From: Hansschlegelia beijingensis
GTDB lineage: Bacteria; Pseudomonadota; Alphaproteobacteria; Rhizobiales; Methylopilaceae
Reading direction: 5' to 3'
DNA length: 64,000 nt
Assembly: GCF_014196425.1 (NCBI RefSeq)
Contig: NZ_JACIDR010000003.1
Span: 310,001 to 374,000, forward strand
Shown: in pieces, positions 17,258 to 25,338 of the stretch
Layout: each line of letters opens with the position of its first letter
How positions within the stretch are numbered: position 1 is the stretch's first letter
Translations under genes and position numbers: made by a program
The notes under the pieces: model-generated
What the model was told of the DNA's origin: nothing
Seen by the model: only the letters and a program-made list of their open reading frames with translations
Databases searched by the model: none

Positions 17258-17803
17258 TCACGTCTCGAGGAGCGGGGCCGAGCGCCCGTCGTCGATCTGC
17301 AGGGCGTCGTTGAAGCGGTTGAAGAAGCCCGCGAGCGCGATGCGCACCGTGAGCTCGACGATCTGGCGTTCGGAGAAGACCTCGCGCAGGCGCTCGAACA
17401 CGCCGTCGCGGATGCGGCCGGGGGTCTCGGTGACGAGGCGGGCGTATTCGACGACCAGCCGGTCGGTCGCGTCGAAGGCCGGATGGTCGAAATCCGGAAG
17501 CCCGGCGATCGCGTCCTCCGGCACGCCCTCGACGCCGAGCAGCGGCTGATGATGCGCGACGCAGTAGGCGCAGAGATTGATCTTCGAGACGGTGACGACC
17601 GCGAGCTCGATATAGCGAAGCGGAACCGCCGCCTCGGCCCTCAGCCGCAGCAGCATGCCGTAGAGCCCGTCGAGCGCCGCCGGGACGTGGGCGAGGGCCG
17701 CCGCCTGCTCGCGGAAGTCCGCATAGCCGCTCGCGAAGGTCTCGTAGAGCGCGGCCTGCTCGGGCGGCAGCGCGGAGGAGGGCAGGGGGGTGACGCGGGG
17801 CAT
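17258..17803 (-). CDS. Carboxymuconolactone decarboxylase/AhpD-like protein
   Basis: 181 residues. An AhpD-fold protein with the redox motif CAYCVAHH (CxxC plus His) around residues 108-115, typical of peroxidase-related CMD proteins. The start ATG overlaps the livM stop by one base (TGATG). Such proteins act as thiol-disulfide or alkylhydroperoxidase partners, often beside flavin monooxygenases that leak peroxide. That protective role is inferred here; a decarboxylase role would need different residues. Confidence 0.87.
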   Translation of the reverse strand: MPRVTPLPSSALPPEQAALYETFASGYADFREQAAALAHVPAALDGLYGMLLRLRAEAAVPLRYIELAVVTVSKINLCAYCVAHHQPLLGVEGVPEDAIAGLPDFDHPAFDATDRLVVEYARLVTETPGRIRDGVFERLREVFSERQIVELTVRIALAGFFNRFNDALQIDDGRSAPLLET

Positions 17804-18717
17804 CAGTCGCGGCCTCCGGGCAGCACGTCGGCGACCCGGCGCCGCGGCTCCGGCACGAGACCCTGCGGCCGCAGGATGAGCAGCAGCACGATGCCGACGC
17901 CGATCAGGCCGAGGCGCAGCGCCGAGAGCTGCACGCCGTCGATCGCCGAGATGAAGTCCTTGAGGAAGCGCGTGCCCTCAAGCAGCGCCATGATCGAGCC
18001 CGCGCCGAGCAGCAGGCCGACGTTGGAGCCGCGCCCGCCCGCGATCACCGCCATGAAGGCGTAGGCGGTGACGATGGGCGTGAACTGGCTCGGATCGATG
18101 TAGCGCAGGTAGAAGGCGTGCAGCGCGCCGGCGATCCCCATCACCGCGCCGCCGACCGCGAAGGCCCGCACCCTGAGGGCGAACACCGGCTTGCCGAGCG
18201 CGGCCGTCACGGTCGCGTCGTCGCGGATGGCGCGCAGCGCCCGGCCGAAGGGGGAGCGCGCCAGCCCCTCGAGCCCGAGGAACACGATCGCCAGAAGCGC
18301 GCCGGTGAAGGCGATGAAGACGAGGTCGCCGCCGAACGCCTCGCCCAGGGCCGCGAAAGGCCGCGGAATGTCCGCGATGCCGAGCGCGCCCTGCGTCAGC
18401 CACTCCTCATTGAGAATGACGAGCCGAACGATCTCGCCGAAGCCGATCGTCACGATGGCCAGGTAGTTCTCCTCGAGCCGGATCGACAGCAGCGCGAGCC
18501 CGGTGCTGAGCGCGGCCGAGATCGCGCCGGCCGCTGCCATGGCGGGCAGCCAGCCGAGCTCGGGCGCCAGCAGCGCGGTCACATAGGCCCCGATCGCCAC
18601 GAAGCCGACGACGCCGAAGTTCACCAGCCCGGCGAGGCCCCACTGGAAGTTCAGGGCGAGCCCGATCAGCGCGGCTTCGCAGACCAGGATGGCGACAGTG
18701 ACGAGATAAGCGGTCAT
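17803..18717 (-). CDS. livM: Branched-chain amino acid ABC transporter permease LivM
   Basis: 304 residues from ATG 18717, which overlaps the livH stop (ATGA). Multiple membrane segments with the LivM hallmarks NFQWGLAGLVNFGVVGFVAIGAYVTALL, LSIRLEENYLAIVTIGFGEIVRLV and the cytoplasmic ALRAIRDDATVTAALGKPVFALRVRAFAVGGAVMGIAGALHA, followed by FMAVIAGGRGSNVG. It ends RPQGLVPEP, a common LivM end. It forms the channel with LivH. The frame is open upstream, but that part overlaps livH and is not coding. Confidence 0.94.
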   Translation of the reverse strand: MTAYLVTVAILVCEAALIGLALNFQWGLAGLVNFGVVGFVAIGAYVTALLAPELGWLPAMAAAGAISAALSTGLALLSIRLEENYLAIVTIGFGEIVRLVILNEEWLTQGALGIADIPRPFAALGEAFGGDLVFIAFTGALLAIVFLGLEGLARSPFGRALRAIRDDATVTAALGKPVFALRVRAFAVGGAVMGIAGALHAFYLRYIDPSQFTPIVTAYAFMAVIAGGRGSNVGLLLGAGSIMALLEGTRFLKDFISAIDGVQLSALRLGLIGVGIVLLLILRPQGLVPEPRRRVADVLPGGRD

Positions 18718-19577
18718 TTGCGCGCAGCCTTTGCTCCGAACAGCCCATTCGCGCGGAACAGCAGCAGCGCGAGGATCACGGTGAAGCTCACGACCTGGCG
18801 GTAGTTGGTCGGGATCACGAGCGCCGACATCTCTTCCGCGACGCCGATCACGATGGCGCCGGCGACCGCGCCGAGCGGCGAGCCGAGGCCGCCCAGGATC
18901 GCGGCGGCGAAGATCGGGATCTGGTAGTTCCAGCCGATCAGCGGATCGATCGCGCGGTCGAGCCCGGCGAGGACGCCCGCGAGCCCGAGCAGCGCGCCGG
19001 ACAGGGCCCAGGTCAGCCGCGCGATCACCCGGCGGTCGACGCCGCGCACCGCGGCCAGCGAGGCGTTGTCGGCGACCGCCCGCATGGCGCGGCCGAGCGG
19101 CGAGAAGCGCAGCAGCAGGTCGACCGCGATCAGGCACAGGACCACCGTGACGGCGGTCGTGATCTGTTCGTGGTTGATGCGCAGCCCCTCCCAGCGGATC
19201 GGACGCGACGGCGGGATGTCGAAGCCGCGGCTGGCGTTGCCGAAGAAGAAGCGGCAGACGTTCTCGATCACCAGCGACACGCCCATCGAGGCGACCATCA
19301 GGGTGATGGAGCCGCGCTCGCGCAGGCGCTCGAAGGCGAAGTGGTCAGCCACGACCCCCGCGAGGGCGGTCGCCGCGGCCGCCACCAGCGCCGAGGCGAA
19401 CAGCGGAAGCCCGAGCTGGACGTTGGCGACCCAGGCCGCGTAGGCGCCGAAGGTCAGCATCGCGCCGACCGCGAAATTGGCGAACTTCAGCACGCCGAAG
19501 ATCAGCGTCAGGGCGAGCGCCGGCAGCGCGAGCAGGAGCCCGGTGACCAGGCCGTTGAGGAAAAGCTGGGCGGCCAT
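18714..19577 (-). CDS. livH: Branched-chain amino acid ABC transporter permease LivH
   Basis: 287 residues. Starts MAAQLFLNGLVTGLLLALPALALTLIFGVLKFANFAVGAMLTFGAY, the LivH opening, with later GRAMRAVADNASLAAVRGVDRRVIARLTWALSGALLGLAGVLAG and the permease loop AILGGLGSPLGAVAGAIVIGVAEEM. About eight membrane segments. Its ATG overlaps the livF stop by one base and its stop overlaps livM, so the operon is fully coupled. Confidence 0.94.
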   Translation of the reverse strand: MAAQLFLNGLVTGLLLALPALALTLIFGVLKFANFAVGAMLTFGAYAAWVANVQLGLPLFASALVAAAATALAGVVADHFAFERLRERGSITLMVASMGVSLVIENVCRFFFGNASRGFDIPPSRPIRWEGLRINHEQITTAVTVVLCLIAVDLLLRFSPLGRAMRAVADNASLAAVRGVDRRVIARLTWALSGALLGLAGVLAGLDRAIDPLIGWNYQIPIFAAAILGGLGSPLGAVAGAIVIGVAEEMSALVIPTNYRQVVSFTVILALLLFRANGLFGAKAARK

Positions 19578-20296
19578 CAGGCGACCTTTGCGAAGAACAG
19601 GTCGCCGAGATCGGCGGGGCTGACGTCCTTGGCCGGCGCGCGCAGGCTGACCTGGCCTGCGACCAGCACCACCGCCTCGTCGGCGATCCTGAGGGCGGCG
19701 GCGACGTTCTGCTCGACCAGCAGGACGGTCACGCCGGTCTGCCGGACGCGCACGATCGCCTCCATGGTCTCGCCCACGAATTTTGGCGAGAGCCCGGCGG
19801 ACGGCTCGTCGAGCAGCAGCACCTCCGGGGCGGCGAGCAGCGCGCTCGCGAAAGCCAGCATCTGCCGCTGGCCGCCCGACAGGTCGCCGGCGCGGGTTCT
19901 GAGCCGCGCGCCGAGCTCGGGGAAGAGCTCGAGAACGCGCGTGCGCTGCTCGGCCCCGACGCCCGCCCGGCCGCGCAGGAATTCGGTCGCGAGCTTGAGG
20001 TTCTCGCCGATGGTCAGGCTCGGGAAGACGTTGGCTTCCTGCGGCACATAGGCGAGGCCCGCGGCGACCCGCCGGGCCGGGGGCTCGGCGGTCACGTCCC
20101 GGCCGGTGACGCTGACGCTGCCGGCGCGCGCCGGGAGCAGCCCGGCCAGCGTCTTGACGAAGCTCGACTTGCCCGAGCCGTTCGGGCCGATCACCGTGAC
20201 GATGCTCTCCGGCGCCTGGTCGAGGTCGACGCCGCGCACGATGTCGGCGCCGCGGCCGTAGCCTGCGCGCAAGCCCCTGGCCGCGAGCGCCGGCAT
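19577..20296 (-). CDS. livF: Branched-chain amino acid ABC transporter ATP-binding protein LivF
   Basis: 239 residues from ATG 20296; a GTG at 20317 overlapping the livG stop (GTGA) would add 7 residues and may be used for coupling. Walker A GPNGSGKSS, signature LSGGQRQ, Walker B VLLLDEPSAGLSP and the LivF-typical VPQEANVFPSLTIGENL are present. With LivG it forms the ATPase pair of the importer. An open frame continues upstream in the livG region but is not LivF-like. Confidence 0.92.
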   Translation of the reverse strand: MPALAARGLRAGYGRGADIVRGVDLDQAPESIVTVIGPNGSGKSSFVKTLAGLLPARAGSVSVTGRDVTAEPPARRVAAGLAYVPQEANVFPSLTIGENLKLATEFLRGRAGVGAEQRTRVLELFPELGARLRTRAGDLSGGQRQMLAFASALLAAPEVLLLDEPSAGLSPKFVGETMEAIVRVRQTGVTVLLVEQNVAAALRIADEAVVLVAGQVSLRAPAKDVSPADLGDLFFAKVA

Positions 20297-20313
20297 GGAG
20301 GCTTCCGCCGGCC

Positions 20314-21081
20314 TCACGCCGCCACCCCCAGATAGGCTTCGACCACGCGCCGGTCCGCGATGACCTCCCGGAACGTTCCGGAGACCAGGTTGCGGCCCTC
20401 GGCCATGACGTGGACCTCGTCGCAGAGTTCGCCGATCAGATGCATGTCGTGCTCGATCAGCCCGAACGAGACGCCCTCCGCCTTCAGCTCGCGGATGAGG
20501 CGGATCAGCTCCTGCTTGACGGGCGGAGACACGCCGGCGCCGGGCTCGTCCAGCAGGATGAGCTTCGGTTCGAGCAGCAGCGCGCGGGCGAGATCGAGCA
20601 GCTTCTTCTGGCCGCCCGACAAGCCGGCGGAGGGCTGGTCGGCGAGCTTCCAGAGGCCGATCCGCTCCAGCAGCTCGCGCGCCTTCGCGGCGTTCGCGCG
20701 CTCCTCCCGCCACCATTTCGGGCGCGCGAACAGCCCCGTCGCGACGCCTTCGCCGCTTTGCCGGCGCGGCGCGAGCAGCAGGTTCTCCAGCACCGTGAGG
20801 CTGCCGAGCTCGCGCACGATCTGGAACGTGCGGGCGACGCCGAGCGCCGCGTAGCGGTGGGTGGCGAGGCCGGTGACGTCCTGCCCCGACAGCAGGACCT
20901 GGCCGGCGTCCGGCCGCACCAGGCCGGTCATGACGTTGAGCAGCGTCGTCTTGCCCGCGCCGTTCGGGCCGATCAGCCCGGTGACGCGTCCCGCCTGCAG
21001 CGCGAGGCTGGCGCCGTCGAGCGCCGCCAGCCCGCCAAAACGCTTGGCGATGTCGCGCACCTCGAGCACCGGCGCGCTCAC
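20314..21081 (-). CDS. livG: Branched-chain amino acid ABC transporter ATP-binding protein LivG
   Basis: 255 residues from GTG 21081 (VSAPVLEVRDIAKRFGGLAAL), the usual LivG length; an ATG at 21132 would add 17 unusual residues. Walker A GPNGAGKTT, signature LSGGQKK, Walker B LILLDEPGAGVSP and the LivG-specific VARTFQIVRELGSLTVLENLLLA are seen. It is the first gene of the minus-strand transport/oxidation operon, divergent from the LysR gene at 21275. Confidence 0.93.
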   Translation of the reverse strand: MSAPVLEVRDIAKRFGGLAALDGASLALQAGRVTGLIGPNGAGKTTLLNVMTGLVRPDAGQVLLSGQDVTGLATHRYAALGVARTFQIVRELGSLTVLENLLLAPRRQSGEGVATGLFARPKWWREERANAAKARELLERIGLWKLADQPSAGLSGGQKKLLDLARALLLEPKLILLDEPGAGVSPPVKQELIRLIRELKAEGVSFGLIEHDMHLIGELCDEVHVMAEGRNLVSGTFREVIADRRVVEAYLGVAA

Positions 21082-21243
21082 CCGACGAAATCCGCATTGC
21101 GGCGAGGCTGGCTCTTCGTGCACGATATGCACAAGAAGCGCGCAACATCAGCCTTATTGTTGATCATTAGCCTAGTTTCTCGCCAGTAACGCTGCATGAA
21201 AACAATGCTAAAAGCGCTGAATAGCCGAGGCAAATTTATATTG

Positions 21244-21260
21244 CTTTGCAAAAACCAAAG
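21244..21260. promoter_or_regulatory. Candidate LysR box (T-N11-A dyad)
   Basis: CTTTG at 21244-21248 and CAAAG at 21256-21260 form a dyad with 7 bases between. It contains the T-N11-A core (T21246, A21258) expected for LysR-type regulators. It lies 14 bases before the LysR ATG in an AT-rich divergent intergenic region (21133-21274), conspicuous in this GC-rich DNA. Binding is inferred. Confidence 0.55.
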
Positions 21261-21274
21261 AATAATTTAGCCAG

Positions 21275-22141
21275 ATGGCGCGCACGCTCGAGATCGTCCT
21301 GCTTCGCACTTTCGTGATGCTTGTCGAGGAGCGCAGCGTCACCCGCGTCGCGCGCAGGCTGCACCGGACGCAGCCTGCGGTGAGCCTGCAGCTGCGGCGT
21401 CTCGAGGAGGCCGCCGGGCAGCCGCTGTTCGAGGCCGATCTGCGCCGCCTGCGGCTGACCCCGCAGGGAGAGGCGTTGCTGCCCTATGCGCGCGCCCTGC
21501 TGCGGATGCACGACGAGGCGCGGCTGAAGCTGGCCTCCGACGAGATCGAGGGCCGCGTCACGCTCGGCTGCCCGGATCTCTACGCCGCCTTCCTGCTGCC
21601 GGAGACGCTGGCGAGCTTCCGCCGGGCCTATCCGCGCGTCGAGGTCAGCGTGCGTTGCGCGCTGTCGCGCCAGCTCGCCGCCGAGATGGACGAGGGCCTG
21701 CTCGACGTCGCGATCGCGACCAGAATGCCGGGCGTCGACCCGCGCATCGCCGAGACCACGCGCCTGCGCAGCGAGCCTCTGGTCTGGCTCGGCGCCGAGG
21801 GCGGCGGCGCCTACCGGCGCGACCCGATCCCGCTTGCGATGCTGCCCGAGGGCAATCTCTACCGCGACCTCGCGCTCGCGGCGCTCAACGAGCACAGCCT
21901 CCGATGGCGCGTCGCCTGCGTGTCGGAGAGCATCGCCGGCTTGCAGGCGATGGCGCTCGCGGACGCGGCGGTGATCGTGCTCGCAGCCTCCGTCAACGCG
22001 CGCGGCCTCGTCGGCCTGGAGCCCGATTCCGGCCTGCCGGCGCTGCCGACGGTCGATCTCATGCTCTGGCGCCGCCGCACGAGCAGTTCGGAGGCCGCCG
22101 AACACTTCGCCCGTCATATCGAGCGCCACGTCGGCAACTGA
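21275..22141 (+). CDS. LysR family transcriptional regulator
   Basis: 288 residues. Helix-turn-helix region ARTLEIVLLRTFVMLVEERSVTRVARRLHRTQPAVSLQLRRLEEAAGQPLFE, then the LysR substrate-binding domain (EGRVTLGCPDLYAAFLLPETLASFRRAYPRVEVSVRC). It is divergent from livG with a T-N11-A dyad between the two, so it is the likely activator of the Liv/monooxygenase operon. The co-inducer is probably the transported compound or a product. Confidence 0.93.
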   Translation: MARTLEIVLLRTFVMLVEERSVTRVARRLHRTQPAVSLQLRRLEEAAGQPLFEADLRRLRLTPQGEALLPYARALLRMHDEARLKLASDEIEGRVTLGCPDLYAAFLLPETLASFRRAYPRVEVSVRCALSRQLAAEMDEGLLDVAIATRMPGVDPRIAETTRLRSEPLVWLGAEGGGAYRRDPIPLAMLPEGNLYRDLALAALNEHSLRWRVACVSESIAGLQAMALADAAVIVLAASVNARGLVGLEPDSGLPALPTVDLMLWRRRTSSSEAAEHFARHIERHVGN

Positions 22142-22335
22142 GCCGGCGCCTCATGCCGCGGCCGGCGCCCAAATCCGCGGCGGGTCCAAGCGCTTATTTG
22201 AACTTGCTCCGGCGGGCGGGCCGCCCGCAAATCAGCCGGCTCGCTCGCCTGGCTGCCGGGCGCCACGCGGCGCAATGGCCAGCGTGAGCGCATTCACCCG
22301 CTGCGCCCTGGCGCCTTCATCTCACGGAGCCTCTC

Positions 22336-23097
22336 ATGGACCTGAAGCTCGACGGCCTGAACGCGCTGGTCACGGGCGGCACCAAGGGCATCGGCCGCGC
22401 CATAGCGGAGACGCTTGCGGCCGAAGGCGCCAATGTGGCGATCTGCGCCCGTAACGAGGCCGAGGTGGACGCGACCGCGGCCGCGCTTTCGGCCTCGGGC
22501 GTGAAGGCGATCGGGCGCGCGCTCGACGTGGCCGACGGTCCCGCGGTCGCGGCATGGGTCGAGGAGGCCGCGGCGTCCTTCGGCGGGCTCGACATCGTGG
22601 TGGCGAATGTCAGCGCGCTCGCGATCGCCGGCGACGAGGCGAGCTGGCAGGCCGGCTTCGCCGTGGACATGATGGGCACGGTGCGTCTGGTCGATGCGGC
22701 GCTGCCCTATCTCGAGCGCAGCCGGGCCGCGTCGATCGTCACCGTCTCAAGCGTATCGGGCCGGGAGATCGACTTCGCGGCCGGCCCTTACGGCGCCTTC
22801 AAGGCCGCGCTGATCCACTACACGCAGGGCCTGGCGTTCAACCTCGCGCCGAAGAACATCCGCGCGAATTCGGTCTCGCCCGGCAACATCTATTTCAAGG
22901 GCGGCGTCTGGGATCAGATCGAGACCGGAAATCCGGAGCTGTTCGCCAGGGCGCTCGCGCTCAATCCCACCGGTCGCCTGGGCACGCCGCAGGAAGTCGC
23001 GAACGCGACGGCGTTCATCGCCAGCCCGGCGGCGAGCTTCATCACCGGGAGCAACCTCGTGGTCGACGGCGCGCTGACCCGCGGGGTGCAGTTCTAG
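22336..23097 (+). CDS. SDR family oxidoreductase
   Basis: 253 residues, typical of classical short-chain dehydrogenases. Nucleotide motif TGGTKGIG near residues 14-21, the NVSA structural motif, the catalytic Ser in IVTVSSVSG and the active-site YGAFK (YxxxK). ITGSNLVVDGALTRGVQF closes the protein. It reads like 3-oxoacyl-reductase-type members with NAD(P)(H). The stop overlaps that of the convergent sigma-factor gene (shared CTAG). The substrate is unknown. Confidence 0.92.
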   Translation: MDLKLDGLNALVTGGTKGIGRAIAETLAAEGANVAICARNEAEVDATAAALSASGVKAIGRALDVADGPAVAAWVEEAAASFGGLDIVVANVSALAIAGDEASWQAGFAVDMMGTVRLVDAALPYLERSRAASIVTVSSVSGREIDFAAGPYGAFKAALIHYTQGLAFNLAPKNIRANSVSPGNIYFKGGVWDQIETGNPELFARALALNPTGRLGTPQEVANATAFIASPAASFITGSNLVVDGALTRGVQF

Positions 23098-24350
23098 GCG
23101 CGGCGTTCTTCGGCGCCCTGCAGACGGTCGAGGTGCGAACGGATGTGGGCGGCCTCGGCGGCGGTGCGGGCGAGCGCGATGGCGCGGCCGAAGGCCTCGC
23201 GGGCCGGGGCCTCCTCGCCAAGCTCCATGTGCAGCGCGCCCTTCACGCCGAAGAAGTAGAAATAGCCGGCGAGGCGCTCCTCGAGCGGCGCGATCATCTC
23301 GAGCGCCGCGCGCGGGCCCTTCAGCTTCGACACCGCCACCGCCCGGTTGAGCGTGACCACCGGCGAGGGCTGCAGCCGTTCGAGCAGCCCGTACAGCAGG
23401 TCGATCTCGGCCCAATCGGTGTCTTCCGCCCGAACCGCGCGGGCGTGCGTCGCGGCGATCGCGGCCTGCGCCTGGTAGGGGCCGGGCCGGCGGTGACGGA
23501 CGGCCTTGCCGATCAGGTTTATGCCCTCCGAGATCAGCGGGCCGTTCCAGCGCGTGCGGTCCTGTTGGTCGAGCAGGACGATCTCGCCCGCTTCGTCGAA
23601 GCGCGCCGCGGCGCGGGCGTGCTGCAGCAGCATGAGCGCGACCAGCCCCATCGCCTCGGGCTCAGCCGGAAACAGGCGCAGCAACAGCCGTCCGAGCCGG
23701 ATCGCCTCCTCGCAGAGGGGCGCGCGCAGCGGCGCCTCGCCTGAGCTCGCCGAATAGCCCTCGTTGAACAGCAGGTAGATCATCAGCAGCACCGCGCCGA
23801 GCCGCTCCGCGCGCTCGACCGGCCCGGGCGCCTCGAACGGCACGTCGGCCGCGGCGACCTTCGCCTTGGCCCGGGTGATCCGCTGCTCCATCGCGCTCTC
23901 GCCGACCAGGAAGGCGCGCGCGATCTCCGCGACCGTCAGTCCTGACACGATGCGCAGCGCGAGCGCGATCTGCTGCGGCGCCGGCAGGTCCGGATGGCAG
24001 CAGATGAACAGCAGCCGCAGCACGCCGTCGCGGTAATCGGCGTCGTCGAGCCGCTCGACCATCGCGGCCTCGGCGTCCTCGCGGTCGGAGATCAGCTCCT
24101 CGTCCGGCATCGGCGCCTGGCGGCTGACGCGGCGCCTGGCGTCGAAGGCGGCGTTGCGCCCGACGAAGATCAGCCAAGCGACGGGATCGCGCGGCGGACC
24201 GTTCTCGGGCCAGGTCCGCAGCGCGCGCAGGCAGGCGTCCTGAAACGCCTCCTCGGCCGCGTCGAGGTCGCGGAAATAGCGCAGCAGCGCGCTCACCGCC
24301 TGTGGCCTGGCGGCGGTCAGCGCCGCGTCGATCCAGGCCCGGTCGGTCAT
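23094..24350 (-). CDS. ECF RNA polymerase sigma factor, ECF42-like with C-terminal extension
   Basis: 418 residues, more than twice a minimal ECF sigma. Region 2 (LLRYFRDLDAAEEAFQDACLRALRTWPENG) and region 4 (LALRIVSGLTVAEIARAFLVGESAMEQRITRAKAKV) are followed by the long TPR-like extension typical of group ECF42, with its YLLFNEGYSASSG motif. No anti-sigma factor is adjacent. In ECF42 the extension is known to regulate activity and the partner genes encode DGPF proteins; one such gene overlaps its start (ATGA). The target regulon probably includes that gene. Confidence 0.92.
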   Translation of the reverse strand: MTDRAWIDAALTAARPQAVSALLRYFRDLDAAEEAFQDACLRALRTWPENGPPRDPVAWLIFVGRNAAFDARRRVSRQAPMPDEELISDREDAEAAMVERLDDADYRDGVLRLLFICCHPDLPAPQQIALALRIVSGLTVAEIARAFLVGESAMEQRITRAKAKVAAADVPFEAPGPVERAERLGAVLLMIYLLFNEGYSASSGEAPLRAPLCEEAIRLGRLLLRLFPAEPEAMGLVALMLLQHARAAARFDEAGEIVLLDQQDRTRWNGPLISEGINLIGKAVRHRRPGPYQAQAAIAATHARAVRAEDTDWAEIDLLYGLLERLQPSPVVTLNRAVAVSKLKGPRAALEMIAPLEERLAGYFYFFGVKGALHMELGEEAPAREAFGRAIALARTAAEAAHIRSHLDRLQGAEERRA

Positions 24351-24718
24351 AGGGTCGGCGCCACCGGGTTGAACAGCATCACCGGCCGCACCTCGAACGA
24401 CCCGCCGGAGCCGCAGGCGTCGCCGAGCTCCTTGGCGGTCTCGATGGCTTCGTCGAGCGAGGCGCAGTCGACGATGAAGAAGCCGAGCAGCTGCTCCTTG
24501 GTCTCCGCGAAGGGGCCGTCGATCACCATGGCTTCCCGGCCCTTGCGGATGGTCGTCGCCGCGGTCGTCGGCATCAGTCGCGCGACCGGGCCGAGCCGCC
24601 CCTGTGCGGCCAGCCTCTGCTGAACCGCGCCGAGATCAGCCATCACGGCGTCGTTCTTCTCCTGCGACCAGGCGCAGACCACGTCTTCTGAATCGTAGCA
24701 AAGCATCGCGTAAAGCAT
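24347..24718 (-). CDS. YciI/DGPF-domain protein
   Basis: 123 residues from ATG 24718 (MLYAMLCYDSEDVVCAWSQEK), with gaggagaacc upstream; an ATG 8 codons earlier is possible. The diagnostic DGPF motif occurs in MVIDGPFAETKEQLLGFFIVDC, preceded by TAATTIR. A ferredoxin-like dimeric fold is expected. Its stop overlaps the start of the ECF42 sigma gene, the arrangement used to define ECF42. Biochemical role unknown in the family. Confidence 0.9.
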   Translation of the reverse strand: MLYAMLCYDSEDVVCAWSQEKNDAVMADLGAVQQRLAAQGRLGPVARLMPTTAATTIRKGREAMVIDGPFAETKEQLLGFFIVDCASLDEAIETAKELGDACGSGGSFEVRPVMLFNPVAPTL

Positions 24719-24871
24719 CGCCGGCGGTTCTCCTCGTTCCAAGGACGCGCAAAACTACTCCGGCGCGACAGTCCGCGCGAAAAATCCGCGCGAGGATGTC
24801 GGCGGCCGCGCTGCCCGGTCGTCCTTGGCGCGGGGGCCCGGGGAAACGGGCGCCGGAGCAGGGAGAGACCG

Positions 24872-25303
24872 ATGCTTGTGCGACCCTATCTGTCGTTCGA
24901 AGGCCGCTGCGAGGAAGCGCTGGAGTTCTACAAGAGCGCTGTCGGCGCCGAGGTGATTGCGCTGCTGCGCTTCCGGGACGCGCCGGAGCCGCCGCCGCCC
25001 GGCATGGTTCCGCCGGGCTCCGAGGACAAGATCCTGCACTCCTGCTTCCGGATCGGCGCCACCGAGGTGATGGCGACCGACGGCGGCTGCGCGGGCGCGG
25101 CGACCTTCTCGGGCGTGAGCCTCGCGCTGTCGGCCCCGAGCGAAGCGGAGGCGAACCGGGTGTTCGCGGCGCTCGGCGAGGGCGGCGAGATCCGCATGCC
25201 GCTTGCGCCCACCTTCTTCTCGCCGGCCTTCGGCATGCTGGCGGACCGGTTCGGCGTCGCCTGGATGGTCGTCACCGAGCCCGAGCCGCAGGCCGGCGCA
25301 TAA
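24872..25303 (+). CDS. VOC family protein (PhnB-like)
   Basis: 143 residues. PhnB/glyoxalase-like: MLVRPYLSFEGRCEEALEFYKSAVGAEV, HSCFRIGATEVMATDG and the ending FGMLADRFGVAWMVV. PhnB-type proteins frequently accompany DGPF proteins and ECF sigma factors, and this gene is divergent from that pair, so it may be part of the same regulon. It has no proven enzyme function in the family; metal ligands are only partly conserved. Confidence 0.88.
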   Translation: MLVRPYLSFEGRCEEALEFYKSAVGAEVIALLRFRDAPEPPPPGMVPPGSEDKILHSCFRIGATEVMATDGGCAGAATFSGVSLALSAPSEAEANRVFAALGEGGEIRMPLAPTFFSPAFGMLADRFGVAWMVVTEPEPQAGA

Positions 25304-25338
25304 GAACAAGGCGGAGCATAAGACCGAAGGGGGAAGGC

